Origin: Bacillus_BA fengqiuensis
Lineage (GTDB): Bacteria; Bacillota; Bacilli; Bacillales; Bacillaceae_H
Length of the DNA stretch: 64,000 nt
Assembly: GCA_030813035.1 (NCBI GenBank)
Contig: JAUSTV010000006.1
Strand: one strand, 5' to 3'
Shown: in pieces, positions 58,820-64,000 of the stretch
How positions within the stretch are numbered: position 1 is the first letter of the stretch
Layout: every line of letters begins with the position of its first letter
Notes under the pieces: model-generated
What the model was told of the DNA's origin: nothing
Database searches by the model: none
Seen by the model: the letters and a program-made list of their open reading frames with translations, nothing else
Program-made: the position numbers and the translations under genes

Positions 58820-58856
58820 AATAAAAAAAGGTTGGGAGTACCCAACCTTTTTTATT
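58820..58856 (-). terminator. Intrinsic terminator of the HU-gene fragment
   Basis: AATAAAAAAAGGTTGGG (58820-58836) and CCCAACCTTTTTTATT (58841-58856) form a near-perfect stem with a 4-nt loop. It is immediately downstream (minus strand) of the hbs fragment stop, as expected for an HU gene terminator. Confidence 0.8.
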
Positions 58857-58862
58857 GGCTGC

Positions 58863-58955
58863 TTATTTGACAGCTTCTTTTAGTTCTTTACCTGGTTTGA
58901 AAGCAGGAGCTTTAGTAGCAGGGATTTGCATTTCCTCGCCTGTTTGCGGATTACG
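58863..58955 (-). pseudogene. HU (hbs-type) DNA-binding protein gene, 3' fragment
   Basis: On the minus strand the sequence encodes RNPQTGEEMQIPATKAPAFK followed by PGKELKEAVK and stop. This is the DNA-binding arm and C-terminus of bacterial HU. The first ~60 codons are absent: at 58955-58957 the match stops and an oppositely oriented mdcD sequence begins at a shared CGG. The terminator is retained. Confidence 0.85.
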
Positions 58956-59460
58956 GCTCCAGGAGGCCAATTACGGATTGCTTTCCATCGCTGAAATTGG
59001 CGCCGCCATTGTTGCTTTAAGAAAATATGTTCCTGTCGTCGGAGTCATTCCCGGAAAAATCGGTTCTTTTGGAGGGATGTCCATTACAGCCGGATTGTGC
59101 AGTGCCCTTATTATGACACGTGAAGGCCGTCTGGGTTTAAACGGTCCAGAGGTCATTGAGCAGGAGGCGGGAATTGAAGAATTTGACTCCACCGACAGGC
59201 AGCTTATTTGGAATACCATCGGCGGTGCACAGCGCTTAGCTGCGGGATTTGTAGATGAGCTTGCGGAAGATGATGTAACGGCGATTACAGAAGCGATTAA
59301 GGCTGTTTTTGAAAAAGGGAATAGAGATAAGCCGCGCAGTTCCCAAGTAGAACTTTACCGTTCTCTTTTAAAGGCAGTCGATCCGTCCCGGCCGTTAACT
59401 CCAGCGGGACTTCGAGAAATTTGGAAACAATTACAGGATGAAAATAATGAAATAGAAATA
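58954..59460 (+). pseudogene. mdcD: Malonate decarboxylase beta subunit (mdcD), 5'-truncated
   Basis: From 58954 the frame reads RLQEANYGLLSIAEIGAAIV, then ALRKYVPVVGVIPGKIGSFGGMSITAGL, the carboxyltransferase fold of the biotin-independent malonate decarboxylase beta subunit. The first ~100 residues are replaced by antisense HU DNA, and no ribosome site or start belongs to it. The beta part runs on without a stop into the gamma part at about 59500, so beta and gamma were fused or read through. It is inactive as it stands. Confidence 0.82.
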
Positions 59461-60308
59461 AAGGAATCAGTGCCGGCAGAGCGCGAAATCGAGGCAGAAA
59501 GCAGAGGGCATACTTGGTTTAAAGCTTTAACAGGGATCTCTGCCCCAACAGCGGGAGAGGTATCATCCGTACTATGTGCCGATACGATGTTAGGAAAAGA
59601 GCGTGTTCGTTATATCGCTGTTGTGCCAAATCCATCCAGTCGATTCCCGCGTGCCCGTCAAGGAGAGGTAGGACTGGAAGAAGGATGGGCGATCGCTCAA
59701 TATGTCCGTGAAGCTGTTGAACACGACCAGGAGGGGGACCCCCGTGCGATTGTGGCGATTGTCGATGTCCCGAGCCAGGCATATGGATACCGTGAAGAAT
59801 TGCTGGGCATCCATCAAGCATGCGCCGCCGCCGTGGACGCTTACGCAACAGCCCGATTGGCCGGTCATCCTGTCATTGCGCTGCTTGTTGGAAACGCCAT
59901 ATCAGGAGCTTTTTTATCACACGGCCTTCAAGCGAATCGAATCGAATCCTTGCGCTGAACGATCATGATGTGAACGTATAGGCAATGTCCAAGCAATCGG
60001 CTGCCAGAATCACTCGCCGTACCATTAAGGAATTGGAAGAAGCGACGAAAAAGGTACCGGCCATGGCCTATGACATTCAGTCTTTCGCCACCCTTGGAGC
60101 TTTGCATGAGTTGATTGATGGTGTGAATGCTGATAACCCTGGAGATGGGGATTGTCATAGGATTTATGATAAATTATTGGAAGCTGTCATCAGTGCCCGT
60201 TCCGCCTCCCACAATTTAAGCAATCGGCTTTTATCCCCCGAGGCTCAGAACGGCGGGCGAGCGGCTTCTATTCAAGTACGCAAAAAGCTGGAGGAACAAT
60301 GGATATAA
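59461..60308 (+). pseudogene. mdcE: Malonate decarboxylase gamma subunit (mdcE), frameshift and stop
   Basis: The first part (to TGA 59956-59958) contains GHTWFKALTGISAPTAGEVS, RFPRARQGEVGLEEGW and GNAISGAFLSHGLQANRI, all typical of the gamma subunit that decarboxylates malonyl-S-ACP. A CGAAT unit occurs three times near 59935-59949, and one extra copy would explain the frameshift. Even with the frame restored, TAG 59979-59981 interrupts it. The gamma C-terminus (MSKQSAARITRRTIKELEEA ...) continues from 59985 to 60308. Two lesions make it a pseudogene. Confidence 0.85.
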
Positions 60309-60943
60309 GAACACATGATTTATTGCGCCTTAACAATCTCTCCAGTCTCATCACAACCCATCCAGAGCCTGAATGGGTACATGAAGCCCTAACCTTGGCA
60401 CCGTTTGCAGTCGTCCGGAGGGCTCCCATTGAAAAAGGGGAAATACCTGTAGGTATACGAGGGAGTTCCCGGAGCGAACGGTTTGCGGCTTTCATCCTGA
60501 AGGAGTCGATCATAGAGCGCATTACGCCTGAAAATCTTGTTGAACAAAAGGCATGGAAACAAAGTCCGCGTCAACATGAAGTGCATGCACTTGGCTGTCT
60601 TGATCGTGTGGATGAAATTTTACAGTTTTATGAGCTTCCATGGGGACCTGGAGGCAGCGTCGGTTTTGAACTTGCAAGCGGGATAGCGACAGTAACCGCT
60701 GCAAGTGATTTGGATATCGTCGTTCGTCCCCCAAGTTTTTTATCTATTGAAAAAGCTGAGGGGATTCTTCAGGAATTCAGGGCTCTTTCGGTGAGAATAG
60801 ATGCCCAGGTGGAAACTCCGAACGGGGCTATTTCGTTAATCGAATACGCACGCGGCGAGAGTCAGGTTCTTCTTCGAACGATGGATGGACCGCGTCTCGT
60901 AAAAGATCCATGGGTAAAAGGTTCAACGTTAAACGTACGATAA
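60299..60943 (+). CDS. mdcG: Malonate decarboxylase holo-ACP synthase (phosphoribosyl-dephospho-CoA transferase)
   Basis: This 214-residue protein would attach the triphosphoribosyl-dephospho-CoA prosthetic group to the malonate decarboxylase acyl carrier protein. It has the nucleotidyltransferase-like acidic motif SDLDIVVRPP near residue 150, GIRGSSRSERFAAFI and WGPGGSVGFELASG. ATG 60299 overlaps the end of the mdcE frame by 10 bp. It is itself intact, but mdcA, mdcB, mdcC and mdcH are absent and its upstream partners are broken, so it has no visible substrate. Confidence 0.85.
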   Translation: MDIRTHDLLRLNNLSSLITTHPEPEWVHEALTLAPFAVVRRAPIEKGEIPVGIRGSSRSERFAAFILKESIIERITPENLVEQKAWKQSPRQHEVHALGCLDRVDEILQFYELPWGPGGSVGFELASGIATVTAASDLDIVVRPPSFLSIEKAEGILQEFRALSVRIDAQVETPNGAISLIEYARGESQVLLRTMDGPRLVKDPWVKGSTLNVR

Positions 60944-61092
60944 TCATGGAAAAATCGATAACAAAATGGTATATTGGGGAGTGAAAAACACCCAATTTCT
61001 GATAAAATAAAGTCTAGGTATGGACAACTTTCATCATTTAACAGGATGAAGGAGTTTCGTCATACCCCTAGAAACGATCAAGGAGTAGAGAA

Positions 61093-62025
61093 ATGGAAAA
61101 AGTATTTATTTTAGGACACAAAAATCCGGACACAGATTCAATTTGTTCTGCTATTGCATATGCGGACTTAAAAACGAAATTAGGCATGAATGTTGAGCCT
61201 ATTCGTTTAGGTGAAGTAAATGGAGAAACTCAATATGCACTCGATCATTTCCAAACAAAAGCACCTCGTTTAGTTGAAAAGGTTGCCAGCGAAGTGAAGA
61301 GCGTCATTTTGGTTGACCACAATGAACGCCAGCAAAGCGCAGAGGACATTACTGAAGTACGCGTGTTAGAGGTTATCGACCACCACCGTATCGCTAACTT
61401 CGAAACAAGCGATCCTTTATACTATCGTTGTGAGCCGGTTGGATGTACAGCAACGATTTTAAACAAAATGTACAAAGAAAACGGAGTAGCAATCGAAAAA
61501 GAAATCGCTGGTTTAATGTTGTCAGCAATCATTTCTGATTCTTTATTGTTCAAATCACCGACATGCACAGAGCAAGATGTGGCAGCGGCACGCGAATTGG
61601 CTGAAATCGCAGGTGTGGATGCTGAAAGCTACGGATTGGCGATGCTGAAAGCAGGGGCGGATTTAGGCGACAAAACCGTGAAAGAGCTTATTTCTCTTGA
61701 CGCAAAAGAATTTGAAATGGGCGGAAGCAAAGTTGAAATCGCTCAAGTAAATGCAGTGGATACGAACGATGTAATGGCACGCCAGGCAGAATTAGAAGAC
61801 GCTCTTTCTCAAGTTATTGCCGAGAAGGAACTAGACCTCTTCTTATTAGTTGTAACAGATATCTTAAATAGTGACTCTGTTGCATTGGCGCTTGGAAACA
61901 AGGTACATGCTGTAGAGAAAGCTTACAATGTGGCATTGGAAAACAACACAGCCGTTCTAAAAGGCGTTGTATCACGTAAAAAGCAAATCGTACCTGTTTT
62001 GACAGATACGTTTAACGCGCTTTAA
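61093..62025 (+). CDS. ppaC: Manganese-dependent inorganic pyrophosphatase
   Basis: This 310-residue family II (DHH) pyrophosphatase hydrolyses PPi to drive biosynthesis. Metal-binding motifs are GHKNPDTDSICSAIAYA, ILVDHNE and VIDHHRIANF in the N-terminal DHH domain (about 1-190). The C-terminal DHHA2 domain ends in the Arg/Lys substrate-binding VVSRKKQIVP. There are no CBS domains, so it is not the regulated type. Ribosome site CAAGGAGTAGAG precedes ATG 61093; a terminator follows. Confidence 0.96.
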   Translation: MEKVFILGHKNPDTDSICSAIAYADLKTKLGMNVEPIRLGEVNGETQYALDHFQTKAPRLVEKVASEVKSVILVDHNERQQSAEDITEVRVLEVIDHHRIANFETSDPLYYRCEPVGCTATILNKMYKENGVAIEKEIAGLMLSAIISDSLLFKSPTCTEQDVAAARELAEIAGVDAESYGLAMLKAGADLGDKTVKELISLDAKEFEMGGSKVEIAQVNAVDTNDVMARQAELEDALSQVIAEKELDLFLLVVTDILNSDSVALALGNKVHAVEKAYNVALENNTAVLKGVVSRKKQIVPVLTDTFNAL

Positions 62026-62048
62026 TCGGTATTCGTTTTAATAACCCA

Positions 62049-62083
62049 AAAGGCGGATCATTTCAATATGATCCGCCTTTTTT
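62049..62083 (+). terminator. Intrinsic terminator
   Basis: AAAGGCGGATCA (62049-62060) pairs with TGATCCGCCTTT (62069-62080), with an 8-nt loop, followed by TTT. It ends ppaC. Confidence 0.9.
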
Positions 62084-62357
62084 CATGTTATTTAATACAA
62101 AAAACTTATTTTTCAACATAAGGAAGGGAAGCCTCTCTCATATTTTCTATCCAGGCTCATGCTTTTTTAAAAGGATATACCTTATGATGTTGGGGAAGGT
62201 TTAAAACAGGGTATTTACAGATAAAGGGGAGGCATTTTCTCAAATTCGCTTGTTTGGCCTCATTAGTTTTGTACATATGAATTCTACTAAATAGTTAGGA
62301 TTTAGCTGATATTTCATAATACCGTTGAGCATATTTTTGAATGAAAGGATGAAACGG
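62084..62357. other. Intergenic region before dfrA
   Basis: About 270 bp of mostly AT-rich sequence. It should contain the dfrA promoter, but no RNA fold, repeat or gene is clear. thyA, often upstream of dfrA, is not here. Confidence 0.4.
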
Positions 62358-62846
62358 ATGATTTCATTTCTTGTCGCTATGGATCAAAACAGGGTGATTG
62401 GCAAGGACAATAAACTGCCCTGGCATTTACCTGCTGATTTAAAATATTTTAAAGAATTAACAATGGGGCACCCCATTGTTATGGGAAGAAAAACGTATGA
62501 ATCGATTGGAAGGCCGCTACCGGGAAGAGAAAACATTGTTATCACGAGAGATAAGGATTACACCGCTGAAGGATGCACTGTCATCCACTCGATTTCAGAG
62601 GTAAAGGAACTGGAAGAAAAGCGAAATGATGAACTATTTGTGATAGGAGGGGCTGAAATCTTTGAGCAAACCTTTTCAATCGCGGATCGGCTTTACATCA
62701 CCATGATTGAAGCGGTATTTGAAGGGGATACGTATTTTCCCGATTTCAACGAAGATGAATGGGTAGTCGTGTCGAAAGAAAAAGGAGTAAAGGACGAACG
62801 GAATGTGTATGAGCATTATTTTTTAGTGTATGAGCGGAAAGATTAA
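62358..62846 (+). CDS. dfrA: Dihydrofolate reductase
   Basis: This 162-residue type I DHFR reduces dihydrofolate with NADPH. Signature residues are ISFLVAMDQNRVIGKDNKLPWHLPADLKYFK (active-site Asp/Glu region and Trp), MGRKTYESIGRPLPGRENIVITR for NADPH phosphate binding, and ELFVIGGAEIFEQ. ATG 62358 has AAAGGA 8 nt upstream; in-frame upstream ATGs (62349, 62325) would add residues not found in the family. It is the housekeeping enzyme, unlike the DHFR-like protein at 55475. Confidence 0.95.
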   Translation: MISFLVAMDQNRVIGKDNKLPWHLPADLKYFKELTMGHPIVMGRKTYESIGRPLPGRENIVITRDKDYTAEGCTVIHSISEVKELEEKRNDELFVIGGAEIFEQTFSIADRLYITMIEAVFEGDTYFPDFNEDEWVVVSKEKGVKDERNVYEHYFLVYERKD

Positions 62847-62908
62847 AAAAATATGAATGCACGGCATATAGGCCAGTTCCAGTGGAAAACGCCGGAGAGC
62901 CCGATGTT

Positions 62909-62947
62909 CATAAGGGAAAAGTTGCCTCCCCAACCTTTTCCCTTATG
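62909..62947. terminator. Hairpin after dfrA, possible terminator
   Basis: CATAAGGGAAAAG (62909-62921) pairs with CTTTTCCCTTATG (62935-62947) through 13 bp. No T run follows, so termination is uncertain. Confidence 0.55.
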
Positions 62948-63051
62948 AAATCCATTGACTTGATAAGAGATGTAGATTATAGTCATCTTATAAGTTAAAG
63001 TGTTCAAGTGTTTAAACGTTTGATATAAATGGATGCTAAAGGAGAATATAA

Positions 63052-63828
63052 ATGAAAACAGTATTAATTACGGGAGCTTCAGGTGGAATCGGAAAAGAAT
63101 TGGCGGTTCATTTCGCTCATGACGGACATCGGTTAGTTTTAATTGCGCGAAACAGCGCGAAATTGGAGCATTTGAAAAAAGAACTGGAACAAGATCATCA
63201 AGTCGAAGTTTTAACGATTGTAAAAGATATTTCTGACCAGCAGTCGGTGAAAGAGGTATATGAATTTCTGCAGAAGAAAAACATTCAAGTCGATTATCTT
63301 GTTAATAATGCAGGGTTTGGCCTATATGGTGAATTTGCTGACACGAGTTTGGATGATGAGCTCAATATGATCGATTTGAATATTAAAAGCTTGACGCATT
63401 TAACGAAGCTATTTTTGTCTGGTATGATAGCGAACAATAGGGGTGGCGTGTTGAACGTTGCTTCCACAGCAGCTTTCCAGCCGGGGCCGCTCATGGCTGT
63501 TTATTATGCAACGAAAGCATATGTGTTGTCTTTTACGGAAGCTCTGGCAAACGAGTTGAAGGACACGAATATCAAAGTAACCGCTTTATGTCCGGGACCG
63601 ACGGAAACCGGGTTTTCCAATCGGGCTAATTTGCAGGAATCCAAGCTATTCAAAAGCGGGGTCATGGATGTAAAAGAAGTCGCGAGTGTCGGGTATAAAG
63701 GCTTCCACTCGGGAAAAACAGTCGTTATTCCTGGTGCTCAAAACAAGCTATTGGCCCGTTCTGTAAGATTCATGCCTCGAAAAGTGGTGACATCCGTTGT
63801 CCGCAATGTACAGGAGAGAGAAAAGTAG
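63052..63828 (+). CDS. SDR-family oxidoreductase
   Basis: This 258-residue classical short-chain dehydrogenase has N-terminal TGASGGIGKELA near residues 7-18, NNAGFG near 88, catalytic NVASTAAF and YYATKAYVLSFTEALA near 145-165, and PGPTETGF at the substrate loop. The group (YqjQ/DltE-like) acts on lipid-like or unknown carbonyl substrates with NADP. TAAAGGAGAATATA precedes ATG 63052. The ArsR-family gene 74 bp downstream may be co-transcribed. Confidence 0.88.
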   Translation: MKTVLITGASGGIGKELAVHFAHDGHRLVLIARNSAKLEHLKKELEQDHQVEVLTIVKDISDQQSVKEVYEFLQKKNIQVDYLVNNAGFGLYGEFADTSLDDELNMIDLNIKSLTHLTKLFLSGMIANNRGGVLNVASTAAFQPGPLMAVYYATKAYVLSFTEALANELKDTNIKVTALCPGPTETGFSNRANLQESKLFKSGVMDVKEVASVGYKGFHSGKTVVIPGAQNKLLARSVRFMPRKVVTSVVRNVQEREK

Positions 63829-63902
63829 AGGATTGAAAAATTTTCATGGTGCTGTACAATGTGGGTATTAGGTAAACTGAACGTATAGAGAGGAAGAGAT
63901 CG

Positions 63903-64000
63903 ATGTCTCAAACAGTATTGGATATTTTTCGCGCTTGTACGCCCATTTTTCAGGCGCTTGGAGATTCGGCAAGGCAGGACATCATTTTGTTATTGGCAGA
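63903..64000 (+). CDS. ArsR/SmtB-family transcriptional regulator (3' end outside window)
   Basis: ATG 63903 with GAGGAAGAG upstream starts MSQTVLDIFRACTPIFQALGDSARQDIILLLA, the usual beginning of an ArsR winged-helix repressor (ALGDxxRxxIL). The window ends before the recognition helix, so the inducer cannot be inferred. Confidence 0.75.
   Translation, partial: MSQTVLDIFRACTPIFQALGDSARQDIILLLA

Noticed and set aside
58855..59958. Single 367-codon protein
   Set aside because: The first part is antisense HU sequence plus terminator and the remainder is two decayed malonate decarboxylase subunits; it is a chimera, not one gene.

Overview
The window looks like chromosomal DNA of an endospore-forming Bacillaceae member (Bacillus or close relative). 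The gene content and sequences match that group: CotS/CotSA spore-coat proteins, an AbrB-type regulator, a puc purine-degradation cluster in Bacillus gene order, PpaC, a TPP riboswitch over a YlmB/TenA/ThiXYZ salvage operon, GGAGG-type ribosome sites, frequent TTG/GTG starts and strong intrinsic terminators. No rRNA, tRNA, CRISPR array, prophage or complete insertion sequence was seen.

Layout. 1-10.5 kb: tail of a MerR regulator, a CNNM/CorC-type membrane protein with a switch-like leader, MscS channel, 3-hydroxybutyrate-type dehydrogenase, M24 peptidase, lipoprotein, superfamily 1 helicase, RsbR-like STAS protein and a DUF1540 protein. 10.5-16.3 kb: EamA transporter, DUF418 protein, class B PBP and YczE-like protein. 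16.4-23.5 kb: a C4-dicarboxylate/aspartate unit (symporter, aspartase, malic enzyme) divergent from a GlnK/GlnL-like two-component pair, with a cre site and three 10-bp repeats between them. 23.5-30.4 kb: a spore-coat polysaccharide cluster (UDP-glucose dehydrogenase, a deleted epimerase, UTP-glucose-1-P uridylyltransferase, CotS, CotSA), then a bile-acid-type symporter.

30.6-47.4 kb: a purine catabolic island. It holds xanthine dehydrogenase pucABCDE, HIU hydrolase, OHCU decarboxylase without its uricase partner, an NCS2 permease, PucR, allantoate deiminase, ureidoglycine-glyoxylate aminotransferase, a gamma-glutamyltransferase-family Ntn hydrolase (probably an oxamate amidohydrolase), two half-size CHR transporters and allantoinase. 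47.5-54.5 kb: an AbrB-like regulator, MgtC, a hypothetical protein, and the TPP-riboswitch-controlled thiamin-pyrimidine salvage operon ylmB-tenA-thiZ-thiX-thiY.

54.6-61 kb is a gene graveyard. It holds MarR-like and serine-recombinase fragments, an intact DHFR-like gene, a helD gene reduced to its two ends, an MFS drug pump, and a 3' fragment of an HU gene joined to a truncated, frameshifted malonate decarboxylase remnant (mdcD'-mdcE-mdcG). 61-64 kb returns to housekeeping genes: ppaC, dfrA, an SDR and the start of an ArsR regulator.

The least explained structure is a family of five tandem double-hairpin modules of about 100 nt. Their stems differ in sequence but share one architecture, and four of the five begin at or within a few nt of a stop codon. 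A second repeat family (one 201-bp long form, two 48-bp short forms) looks MITE-like. The cleanest metabolic prediction is that the Ntn hydrolase and CHR pair handle the oxalurate/oxamate branch of purine breakdown.
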